Below are positions 1 to 5,318 of a DNA stretch of 5,318 nt, in pieces. The stretch comes from CAIQIA01 sp049317465 (GTDB taxonomy: Bacteria; Cyanobacteriota; Cyanobacteriia; PCC-6307; Cyanobiaceae), in assembly GCA_049317465.1 (NCBI GenBank), contig JBMOIF010000099.1, positions 1 to 5,318 of the forward strand, written 5' to 3'. How positions within the stretch are numbered: position 1 is the stretch's first letter; each line of letters opens with the position of its first letter. The notes below the pieces were generated by a model that saw nothing but the letters and a program-made list of their open reading frames with translations, was not told the origin of the DNA and made no database searches. The position numbers and the translations under genes are program-made.

Positions 1-1553
1 GGATCGAGGCGGGGGCAGAGGGTGAGCACCATCCGCGCCAGCAGGTCCGGCCGGTACGCAGCCTCGGGATCCGGCGGCGGTAGTGAGCCCATGGCGGCGA
101 GATCGGCCTGGTGGGCGCTGAGGCGGCGCTGCAGTTCCCGCAGCATCTCCAGGGCCTGGATGTGGACCGGGTCGTGGAACCGCAGGGGATTGAGCAGCTC
201 GCGGCTGTCGGGGCAGCAGAGGTAGAGCCGCAGGGCCCGCCGTTCAGCGAAGCAGCGCCGTGACGGGTTGGGCGGTCCGCTCCAGACGGTGTCGGTGAGC
301 CTCGGGCGGCGGGGGGCTCTGGCCACGGGGGCCTTGGGGACAGCGCCCAGGTCGAGCTGCAGCCGTTGTTCGGCCCAGCGGCGCAGGCCACCGGCGGGGA
401 GGGCAGCCAGCAGCTGGCGGGCCTGGTGGTCGATCTGCTGGAGCCGCTGGGGATCGTCGTGACCTCTGTCGTCTTGACCCGTGGTGTTGTGTCCTGTGGC
501 GCTCAGTGGCGCGAGGAGGCGTTCGACCTCCCAGCCGAGCCAGTGGGCGGCGTTGTTGAGCAGCTGCTGGAAGGCCTTGGCGCCGCCCTGGCGCAGGACG
601 GTATCGGGATCCTGACCGTCGGACAGGGGCACAACGCTCAGCGCGAGGGTGTCGGCGATGGCCATCGGCCGCAGCTCACGGATCAGCGTCTGCGTCGCCC
701 GCCGGCCCGCCTCATCTCCATCGAGAGCGAGCACCAGCCGGTGGGCACCGGCCCGTTGCAACCGCTGGCGCTGCTGCGGGCTGAGGTGGGTGCCGAGCAG
801 CGCGACGGCATTGGTGAATCCCGCCTGGTGGAGCTGCAACACATCGAGCGGACCTTCCACCAGCAGCACCTCGCCGCTGCGGCGGATGGCCTCGGCGGCG
901 CGATCAAGGCCAAAGAGCAGCTGGTTGCGCTGGAAGAGGACATCAGCGGCGGAGTTCCTGTATTTCGGCACCGCAGGGTCCTGGGTTGCCTGGAGCAACC
1001 GCCCGGAGAAGCCGCAGCAGCGGCCGTGGTGGTCGCGGATCGGCAGCATCAACCGGCCCTGGTTCAATCCCAGCCCCCAGTCCCTGGCGGTGTCGAGGTT
1101 CAGGCCCCGCTGCTGCAGGTACTGGGCGCCGGGCCCGTGGCGGTTGATGTCAGCCAGCAGGGCGTTGTGGAAACGCTGCTGCAGCTGCGCTCGCCAGGCC
1201 AGGAGCCGCTGGCGGTCCTGCTCTTCTGCCTGCAGCCTTGCCGCAACGGCCGGGTCATCACTCGGCAGGGGGATCGAATAACGGCGGGCGAGGGAGGTGA
1301 CGGCATCGCGGAAGCTGAGGCCCTGGCGGTCCTGCAGCCAGCCGATCGGATCCTCACCCCGGTTGCAGACAAAGCAGAACACGAAGTTCCGCTCTGGGTT
1401 GACGGTCAGCGACGGGTGGTGGTCCCGGTGCCAGGGGCAGGTGGTGACGAATTCACGGCCCAGCCGATGCAAGGCGCCAGCGGGGAAGAGGTCGGTGATG
1501 CGCGAGCGCTCGCGGACGGCGGCGATCAGTTCGTCGCTGAGGGGTTCTCTCAT
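1..1553 (-). CDS. dnaG: DnaG-type DNA primase, 3' end cut by window edge
   Basis: The gene encodes a bacterial-type primase that makes RNA primers for replication. I translated it from ATG 1553-1551 and the frame stays open for 517 codons to the window edge, so the C-terminus is missing. A CHC2 zinc-binding domain is seen near residues 39-63 (CPWH, then CFVC; ligands C39, H42, C60, C63). A catalytic core follows, with KYRNS at 197-201 and RNQLLFGLDRA at 209-219. The TOPRIM fold shows VEGPLDV (E233), LDGDEAG (D278, D280) and the late acidic motif SDGQDPD (311-317). All key residues expected of an active primase are present. A polar linker lies around 351-372. The tail from about 430 (AERRALRLYLCCPDSRELL) resembles, from memory, the C-terminal helicase-interacting region of cyanobacterial DnaG. 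The start overlaps the helicase stop as ATGA, which points to translational coupling. Because it sits in an iteron-associated operon, it is probably an element-borne paralogue of the host primase (inference). Confidence 0.93.
   Translation of the reverse strand, partial: MREPLSDELIAAVRERSRITDLFPAGALHRLGREFVTTCPWHRDHHPSLTVNPERNFVFCFVCNRGEDPIGWLQDRQGLSFRDAVTSLARRYSIPLPSDDPAVAARLQAEEQDRQRLLAWRAQLQQRFHNALLADINRHGPGAQYLQQRGLNLDTARDWGLGLNQGRLMLPIRDHHGRCCGFSGRLLQATQDPAVPKYRNSAADVLFQRNQLLFGLDRAAEAIRRSGEVLLVEGPLDVLQLHQAGFTNAVALLGTHLSPQQRQRLQRAGAHRLVLALDGDEAGRRATQTLIRELRPMAIADTLALSVVPLSDGQDPDTVLRQGGAKAFQQLLNNAAHWLGWEVERLLAPLSATGHNTTGQDDRGHDDPQRLQQIDHQARQLLAALPAGGLRRWAEQRLQLDLGAVPKAPVARAPRRPRLTDTVWSGPPNPSRRCFAERRALRLYLCCPDSRELLNPLRFHDPVHIQALEMLRELQRRLSAHQADLAAMGSLPPPDPEAAYRPDLLARMVLTLCPRLD
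1550..1553 (-). promoter_or_regulatory. ATGA stop/start overlap coupling helicase and primase
   Basis: The minus strand reads ATGA here. ATG (1553-1551) starts the primase and TGA (1552-1550) ends the helicase. Such overlaps usually mean that terminating ribosomes reinitiate on the next gene, which would keep the two products in proportion. The coupling itself is inferred. Confidence 0.8.
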
Positions 1554-3166
1554 GGCACCGCCACCCCCGGGTAGAGGTGGGAGCCGCAGAAGGCCAGGCG
1601 GGCCTCGTCGGCCTCCAGGAAGCAGTGGGCGCGATCGAGGCGGATGGTGGTGCAGTTGAGGTCATCGCTGCTGAGCTGCCCATGGCGGGTCTTGCCGTGG
1701 TGCACCTGCAGCACCCCCGCCGGTGGTGGCGGCCCGTCGTTGGTGCGGGGTCGATCGATCAGCCAGACCGCCGAGGCGTAGCGCTCCAGTTCGGAGGTGC
1801 CGGCGAGGTGGGAGACGTCGGGGGCGCCGTTGTAGGCGCCGCGGTTGAGCTGCGCGACCACGATGATGTCGACGGCGCAACGGCCGGCGAGGGCCTTGAT
1901 CGCCATCGCCCGCGCCGCCAGTTCGGCTGTGGTGTTGGGTCCATAGCCGGGGCTGGCGCCCATGGCGTGGAAGTGATCGAGAACGACGACCGAGAGCTGG
2001 GGCTGGGCGGCCTTGGCGTCTTCCACCAGGGCGCTGAACTCCTCGACCGTCGCCCCAAAGCGCGACTGGTAATGGACCGCTCCCATCGGTGAGCCATCGG
2101 GGCGGCGCTGGCGGGAGAAGAGATCGGCCCAGTGCTCCAGCCGCTCCCGCTCGGGCCCTGTGATGACGCGACCGCGACCCTCGAGGTCGTTGCTGCTGTA
2201 GGCAGCGGTGTAGAGGCCGTGGGCGCGGCGGCAGTAGTGGGCGAGGAGCCGTGCGGCGATCGCCCGCCGGGAGAGTTCGCAGGAGACGACGAGCACACCG
2301 GCGCCGTTGTGGGCCAGGCCCATGGCGGCGGCAATGGCGAGGGTGGTCTTGCCGACGCCCGAGCGTGCCGCGATCACGAAGGTGCTCTCACCGGCACCGG
2401 CGATGACGCCACCACGGATGTCGAGATCAAGCGAGGGGATGCCGGTGGAGATGGGCACCGGCCGCTCATCGAGGGGGACCGTGGCGAGCGCCAGGCAGCC
2501 GCGGGCGGCATCGGCACTGGAGCACAGGGGCGTGGGGGTACGGAACCGGCCGGAACTGATCGCCAGGGCGTCGTTGAGCGCAAGGCGGCAGGCGTCCAGT
2601 TCCGCTGCGATCGGCCGTTGCTGCGGCTGACGATCGAGCAGGCGGCGGAGGTTGGCGTAGAAGACCTGGCGGGCCTTGGCGGTCTGCAGCAGATCGCAGG
2701 TGAGGGCGAAATCGATCTGATCGGTGGCGACGGCGTCAGCGGCCCAGGCCAGGAGGTGGGCGAGGGCCTGCTCGATGGACTGGATGGCGCTCAGGTCCGG
2801 ATCACCGTTGGCGCGGCGTTGGCGCAGGTCCTGGCGGATGGCCTCGGCGTTGATCGTCGTCACCGATCGCTGTCCGCGGAAGATGGCGTCGATCTCGGCG
2901 GCGATCAGGGCGAGGTCGGCGTCAGACCAGAGCGGATCGGGAACGGGCTGATCAAACCGCAGGCCGATGCGACGGCGAAACAGTCCCCAGCGGGGGCTGT
3001 GGTCGTCGTTGCCGAGCAGGACGGCGGTGAGCAGGAGCCGTTCGTGGTCGGGCAGGGCCGGATCGGAGCACTGGCGCTGCTGGCCATCGGGGGAGGGGAG
3101 GAGGCCATGGCCGGTGGTGAGGTGATCACCGGCGCCGATGGCGGCATCGAGGGGGGTGACGATCAT
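1550..3166 (-). CDS. DnaB-like replicative DNA helicase
   Basis: This 538-residue protein has a C-terminal RecA/DnaB ATPase domain, expected to form a hexameric 5'-3' helicase that unwinds the fork. Seen in order are the substrate-domain entry ISTGIPSLDLDIRGG (239-253), Walker A ARSGVGKTT (267-275, K273), the H1a motif SCELSRR (295-301, catalytic E297), Walker B VVVLDHFHAM (393-402, D397), the H3 motif VVAQLNRG (436-443, Q439), the H4-like ASAVWLIDR (464-472) and the arginine-finger-like segment HHGKTRHG (489-496, K492 and R494). Residues 1-230 are longer and more divergent than a typical DnaB N-terminal domain; only PDHERLLLTAVLLGND (39-54) recalls it. DnaB proteins are usually about 450-470 residues. 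The start lies 2 bp after the upstream stop (TGA-CG-ATG) with no clear Shine-Dalgarno sequence, so translation is probably coupled. A phage-type helicase of the same superfamily is an alternative name. The symbol is left blank because this is probably not the chromosomal dnaB. Confidence 0.9.
   Translation of the reverse strand: MIVTPLDAAIGAGDHLTTGHGLLPSPDGQQRQCSDPALPDHERLLLTAVLLGNDDHSPRWGLFRRRIGLRFDQPVPDPLWSDADLALIAAEIDAIFRGQRSVTTINAEAIRQDLRQRRANGDPDLSAIQSIEQALAHLLAWAADAVATDQIDFALTCDLLQTAKARQVFYANLRRLLDRQPQQRPIAAELDACRLALNDALAISSGRFRTPTPLCSSADAARGCLALATVPLDERPVPISTGIPSLDLDIRGGVIAGAGESTFVIAARSGVGKTTLAIAAAMGLAHNGAGVLVVSCELSRRAIAARLLAHYCRRAHGLYTAAYSSNDLEGRGRVITGPERERLEHWADLFSRQRRPDGSPMGAVHYQSRFGATVEEFSALVEDAKAAQPQLSVVVLDHFHAMGASPGYGPNTTAELAARAMAIKALAGRCAVDIIVVAQLNRGAYNGAPDVSHLAGTSELERYASAVWLIDRPRTNDGPPPPAGVLQVHHGKTRHGQLSSDDLNCTTIRLDRAHCFLEADEARLAFCGSHLYPGVAVP
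2256..2263. repeat. HIP1 octamer GCGATCGC
   Basis: This is one exact GCGATCGC inside the helicase gene, extended to the 10-bp palindrome GGCGATCGCC. HIP1 is over-represented in many cyanobacterial genomes. A single copy in a G+C-rich 5.3 kb window is only weak support for that host group. Confidence 0.4.
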
Positions 3167-3168
3167 CG

Positions 3169-4047
3169 TCAGGCGTCGGCAGGACCGAACTGAGCCAGGG
3201 CAGCACCAGGCTGACCGACACCTGCGGCCTCAAGGGCAAGGGTGAGGCGCAGGCGTTCGCTGCGCTCCAGGCGCAGGGCAGCGGAGCCCTGTCCGCGCCA
3301 GTGGTGGCCGTCCCAGAGGAAGAGGGAGCGGGCGGTGGCGAGCAGCTGTTCGCCGGTGGTGGAAGCGGTGCTTGCCGTGGGTGTGGTGCTTGTCGGTGTC
3401 GAGGACCCGTTGCCGGCCGCAGCCCAGCGGAAGACATGCCAGAACTCGACGCCGAGGCCGGCCCCCTGGCGATCGGTGCTGAGCAGGGCGGCGACGCAAT
3501 CGCCACCGCTGCGGCCGTTGGGGTAGGTGTCACGCCAGAAAGGCGGCATGGCAGTGAGGGCCTGGCGGAGAACGGCCCAGAAGGCATCGGCACCACCGGC
3601 ATGGCGGATGGCGCGGGTCAAACGACCGGTCAGGCCGCTGCTGCGGGGTGCATAGGCGGGCCAGCTGGGCGGCCGGTGGCGGTTGTACTCCTCCACGAAG
3701 ACCGCCAGCAGGTCGGGTTGAGGCCTTGTCGCTGTGGTGCCGTCGTGGTCGATGAGGCGGATGTGGGTGCCATCGGGGCGGCCCTCGTAGCGGAGCCAGC
3801 CCAGGCGTTGCAGGTCCTGCAGATCGGCCCGCAGGATGTTGGGCTGCAGATGCCAGGCGGCGGCCAGTTCACGCAGGGCCAGACGCAATGCCCCGGAATC
3901 GTCGGCGCGGCATTGCAGGTGGCCGTAGAGCTGGGCGACGCGCAGGGCACGACTGGGGCGATGGCCGCTGCGGTCTTGCTGGTGCAGACGGCTGAGGGCA
4001 CGGTGGGTGTGATCGATCGCAGCGGTGCTGACGGCGTAGAAGCGCAT
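3169..4047 (-). CDS. Winged-helix protein, putative replication initiator or helicase loader
   Basis: This 292-residue protein is the first gene of the minus-strand replication operon. Residues about 54-100 look like a winged helix-turn-helix: LRLALRELAAAW, then ILRADLQDLQRLGWLRYEG, then a short wing ending HIRLID. Residues about 112-210 (LLAVFVEEYNRHRPPSWP, then GGADAFWAVLRQAL, MPPFWRDTYP and EFWHVFRWAA) resemble the tryptophan-rich loader-type domain of phage and plasmid replication proteins. This similarity is judged by eye and is not certain. A Thr/Ser/Pro linker (215-232) leads to a short C-terminal domain. The gene lies 2 bp before the helicase and beside an iteron array, which suggests it binds the origin and recruits the helicase (inference). 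ATG 4047 is chosen because it is the only in-frame ATG just before the recognisable domain. No well-spaced Shine-Dalgarno sequence precedes it; GAGGA lies about 15 nt upstream. The frame stays open far upstream, with a possible TTG start at 4224. A transcriptional regulator is the alternative. Confidence 0.72.
   Translation of the reverse strand: MRFYAVSTAAIDHTHRALSRLHQQDRSGHRPSRALRVAQLYGHLQCRADDSGALRLALRELAAAWHLQPNILRADLQDLQRLGWLRYEGRPDGTHIRLIDHDGTTATRPQPDLLAVFVEEYNRHRPPSWPAYAPRSSGLTGRLTRAIRHAGGADAFWAVLRQALTAMPPFWRDTYPNGRSGGDCVAALLSTDRQGAGLGVEFWHVFRWAAAGNGSSTPTSTTPTASTASTTGEQLLATARSLFLWDGHHWRGQGSAALRLERSERLRLTLALEAAGVGQPGAALAQFGPADA
3352..3405 (-). other. Thr/Ser/Pro/Ala low-complexity linker in the winged-helix protein
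   Basis: The encoded stretch (residues about 215-232, SSTPTSTTPTASTASTTG) is almost entirely Thr, Ser, Pro and Ala. The DNA is correspondingly repetitive, built on ACC/AGC-type triplets. It probably forms a flexible hinge between the loader-like domain and the C-terminal tail. It is a likely site of length variation between relatives. Confidence 0.6.
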
Positions 4048-4055
4048 GCGCAGGG

Positions 4056-4068
4056 CGAGGAGTCCTCG
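4056..4068. promoter_or_regulatory. 13-bp perfect dyad upstream of the winged-helix gene
   Basis: The plus strand reads CGAGGAGTCCTCG, with 6-bp perfect arms around one central base. It ends 8 bp before the ATG at 4047. On the coding strand it contains GAGGA, so it could act as a small operator or as an RNA hairpin hiding a ribosome binding site. A 13-bp dyad in G+C-rich DNA can also arise by chance. Confidence 0.35.
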
Positions 4069-4190
4069 ATCGCGGTGCAGGAGGCTACCCGTGGTGTCAG
4101 AAAACTCTGGGGTCAGGGATCTGATGGGGGCTGATCGATCGCTGGTCTTGCTGTCAGCCTTGTTCCGGTCTTCTCCTGCGACCTCAACCG

Positions 4191-4235
4191 CTTTTCTGGT
4201 TTTGTCTTTCTTTCTATAAACCAAGAGATATAGAT
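4191..4235. other. A+T-rich tract next to the iterons, candidate unwinding element
   Basis: By direct count, 32 of 45 bases are A or T, in a window that is otherwise strongly G+C-rich. The tract abuts the iteron array. On the coding strand of the replication operon it contains TATATC and TATAGA, which are -10-like, but no good -35 lies at the proper distance. In iteron origins such tracts are the site of initial strand opening. A promoter for the replication operon is an equally plausible role. Confidence 0.5.
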
Positions 4236-4238
4236 GGT

Positions 4239-4361
4239 GGGTCGCAGCAACCCCACCAGGAAGGGCAGGAGCAACCCCACCCGTGGGTGCGGAGCGCACC
4301 AACCCCTGGGTGTGGAGCAACCCCACCGGTTGGGTTCCAGCAATCCCACCGGATCCAGTGG
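4239..4361 (+). repeat. Iteron array: five direct repeats at 23-24 bp period
   Basis: The core AGCAACCCCACC occurs exactly at 4246, 4270 and 4316. It occurs as AGCAATCCCACC at 4339 and as a degenerate AGCGCACCAACC (8 of 12 matches) at 4293. The start-to-start spacings are 24, 23, 23 and 23 bp, about two helical turns, so bound proteins would lie on one face of the DNA. The sequence before each core is also partly conserved, typically GGGT plus a few G/C bases; the first unit begins with GGGTCGC at 4239. These properties fit plasmid iterons bound by a Rep protein. The array begins about 190 bp upstream of the winged-helix gene. Confidence 0.82.
4286..4300. repeat. 15-bp inverted repeat across the second and third iterons
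   Basis: GGTGCG-GAG-CGCACC is a perfect inverted repeat with 6-bp arms and a 3-bp centre. It lies where the third, most degenerate iteron begins, so part of that divergence from the direct-repeat core creates the dyad. It may be a binding site for a dimeric repressor form of the initiator (inference). Confidence 0.5.
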
Positions 4362-4367
4362 CGAGGG

Positions 4368-4376
4368 TGTGACAAA
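4368..4376 (-). promoter_or_regulatory. DnaA-box-like nonamer beside the iterons
   Basis: The minus strand reads TTTGTCACA, two mismatches from the DnaA-box consensus TTATNCACA. It lies 6 bp beyond the last iteron, on the side opposite the A+T-rich tract. The location fits an iteron origin, but a two-mismatch nonamer is easily found by chance. Confidence 0.25.
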
Positions 4377-4417
4377 CGGCGGGAACGGGGAACACCGACG
4401 ACCGGTCGCTGTTGCCC

Positions 4418-5317
4418 ATGGCCTGTCCCGCCTTTCCCGTCACCGCGCCATCCGTGCAGGACTGGTTGCGGAGCAGCCATCGCCACCAACCGTTGGCGGA
4501 ACGAACGGTGATCGAACTGTCGCGGCAGGTGCAGTGCTGGCAGTCCCATCCCGCCGGCCCCGCCAAGGCCCCGGCACCGGTGCGGCGACGTGGATTGCGG
4601 GCGCGGGACCGGCTGGTGTGCCACAACCTGCGGCTGGTGAGCCATGTCTGGGGTCGCCATCGCCAGGGCCTGCCGAGCAGTGACGAAAGCACCGCCGATG
4701 CGTTCCAGGAGGCGGCCCTGGGGCTGGTGCGGGCGGCGGAGAAGTACGACCCGAGCCGTGGGTATCGCTTCTCGACCTACGCCAGCTTCTGGGTGCGGCG
4801 GGGTTTTGCCGATGTGACAGAGCAGCAGAAGCGACTGATCCGCTTTCCTGATGAAAAGGCAAGAATTGTGCTGCGGGCGCAACGGCTGAGCGAGGAGCAC
4901 CAGGCAAGCACCGGCGAGATCCCGAGCCTGGAATGGCTGGCGCAACGGTGCGCCACCCCCGGTGGTCGTCCCCTCACTACTGAAGGCCTGGCACGGTTGC
5001 TGCAGCAATGGGAGGAGACACAGACCGGATCGCTGGAGAATCCAGCCAATCCAGAGGGGGAAGACAATGGCCGGCTGGATCTGGCGGCGTTGCAGCAGGA
5101 TCGGCGGCGACAGCAGGATCTGAGCATGGATCCGCATCTGGCAGCATTGCCACGCTTGCTGGAGGCGCTATCGCCATTGCAGCGGCAGGTGATCGAGGGG
5201 CTCTATCTGCGCACGCCGGAAGTGTCACGAACGGAGCTGCGGCGGGAGCTGAAGTTGACTCCGCAGCAGCTGAAGGACATTGAGCGGGAGGCTTTGGGGA
5301 GGTTGCGGGAGGGGTGA
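4418..5317 (+). CDS. Sigma-70 family RNA polymerase sigma factor, cyanobacterial type
   Basis: This 299-residue sigma factor directs RNA polymerase to promoters. Region 1.2 is near residues 10-43 (SVQDWLRSS, VIELSRQVQCW). Region 2 spans about 63-144 (RDRLVCHNLRLVSHVW, DAFQEAALGLVRAAEKYDP, GYRFSTYASFWVRRGF, RLIRFPDE). Region 3 spans about 145-215 (RLSEEHQASTGEIPSLEWLA, then ENPANPEGEDN). Region 4 spans about 243-298 (LPRLLEALSPLQRQVIEGLYL, then TPQQLKDIEREALGRLRE). It lacks a long region 1.1, as expected for non-essential cyanobacterial sigma factors. ATG 4418 is chosen; TTG 4412 in the same frame would add two residues, and an in-frame stop at 4370-4372 limits any longer start. No strong Shine-Dalgarno sequence precedes it. 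Residues that normally contact -10 and -35 DNA are substituted, so promoter specificity probably differs from the housekeeping factor. It diverges from the replication operon and may control the element's own promoters (inference). Confidence 0.92.
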   Translation: MACPAFPVTAPSVQDWLRSSHRHQPLAERTVIELSRQVQCWQSHPAGPAKAPAPVRRRGLRARDRLVCHNLRLVSHVWGRHRQGLPSSDESTADAFQEAALGLVRAAEKYDPSRGYRFSTYASFWVRRGFADVTEQQKRLIRFPDEKARIVLRAQRLSEEHQASTGEIPSLEWLAQRCATPGGRPLTTEGLARLLQQWEETQTGSLENPANPEGEDNGRLDLAALQQDRRRQQDLSMDPHLAALPRLLEALSPLQRQVIEGLYLRTPEVSRTELRRELKLTPQQLKDIEREALGRLREG

Positions 5318-5318
5318 A

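Larger units (their letters stand above)
4048..4417. other. Divergent intergenic region, candidate iteron-type replication origin
   Basis: About 370 bp separate the divergent starts of the winged-helix gene and the sigma factor gene. From left to right the region holds a 13-bp dyad next to the operon start, about 120 bp with no recognised element, an A+T-rich tract, five 23-24 bp direct repeats and a DnaA-box-like nonamer. This is the usual ingredient list of an iteron plasmid origin, placed directly beside the replication genes. The region must also carry promoters for both flanking genes, but no convincing -35/-10 pair was found. It could be only a regulatory region with repeated operators. 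Confidence 0.6.

Noticed and set aside
366..1574. Long plus-strand open frame of about 402 codons
   Set aside because: It is exactly antisense to the primase, whose zinc finger and TOPRIM motifs are unmistakable. Its translation is low-complexity and shows no family motif. Long antisense frames are common in G+C-rich DNA.
2132..3193. Plus-strand open frame of about 353 codons, Gly/Ala/Val-rich
   Set aside because: It is antisense to the helicase gene and shows only biased composition, with no recognisable domain.
3352..3405. Tandem DNA repeat as a separate mobile or regulatory repeat
   Set aside because: It is explained by the codons of a Thr/Ser/Pro linker within the winged-helix protein.
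3301..4134. Plus-strand open frame of about 277 codons
   Set aside because: It is antisense to the winged-helix gene, Gly/Ala-rich and without motifs. The minus-strand reading has a coherent domain layout and operon spacing.
4202..4220. Plus-strand promoter TTGTCT ... TATAAA
   Set aside because: The spacing between the two hexamers is only 7 bp, and the site is about 200 bp from the sigma start, so it does not form a standard promoter.
4113..4349. Small minus-strand frame of 78 codons through the iterons
   Set aside because: Its repetitive VGLL-type translation reflects the DNA repeats. There is no ribosome binding site or known domain.
4239..4361. CRISPR array
   Set aside because: The repeats are direct with a 23-24 bp total period, leaving no room for spacers of usual length, and no cas genes are present.
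4234..4683. Plus-strand frame with repeated SNPT peptides
   Set aside because: The peptide repeats are translated iterons, and the frame then overlaps the sigma gene in another phase.
4214..5137. Minus-strand frame of about 307 codons
   Set aside because: It is antisense to the sigma factor, whose regions 1.2 to 4.2 are clear on the plus strand.

Overview
This G+C-rich 5.3 kb window looks like the replication and control core of a cyanobacterial mobile replicon, such as a plasmid, phage-plasmid or integrated element of a Synechococcus/Cyanobium-like host. The host call is an inference. It rests on the primase C-terminal style, the sigma factor style (region 1.2 of the type VQDWLR...ELSRQVQ, region 2 of the type FQEAALGLVRAAEKYDP) and one HIP1 octamer. 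No database search was possible.

Layout. On the minus strand, read from right to left, are three tightly packed genes. A winged-helix protein that may be a replication initiator or helicase loader (4047-3169) is followed after 2 bp by a DnaB-like replicative helicase (3166-1550). That overlaps by 4 bp (ATGA) a DnaG-type primase (1553 to beyond the left edge). On the plus strand, diverging from this operon, is a complete sigma-70 family factor (4418-5317). Its stop codon ends one base before the right edge.

The divergent intergenic region (about 4048-4417) has the architecture of an iteron-type origin. It holds five direct repeats of the core AGCAACCCCACC at a 23-24 bp period (4246-4361), an A+T-rich tract on one side (4191-4235) and a weak DnaA-box-like nonamer on the other (4368-4376). 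A perfect 13-bp dyad lies just upstream of the putative loader start.

Proposed working model (inference): the winged-helix protein, or an unseen factor, binds the iterons, the A+T-rich tract melts, and the element's own helicase and primase are loaded. The divergent sigma factor carries substitutions at the usual -10 and -35 contact residues and may direct transcription of the element's own promoters. The most notable aspect is the packing of loader, helicase, primase, iterons and a divergent sigma factor into about 5 kb.
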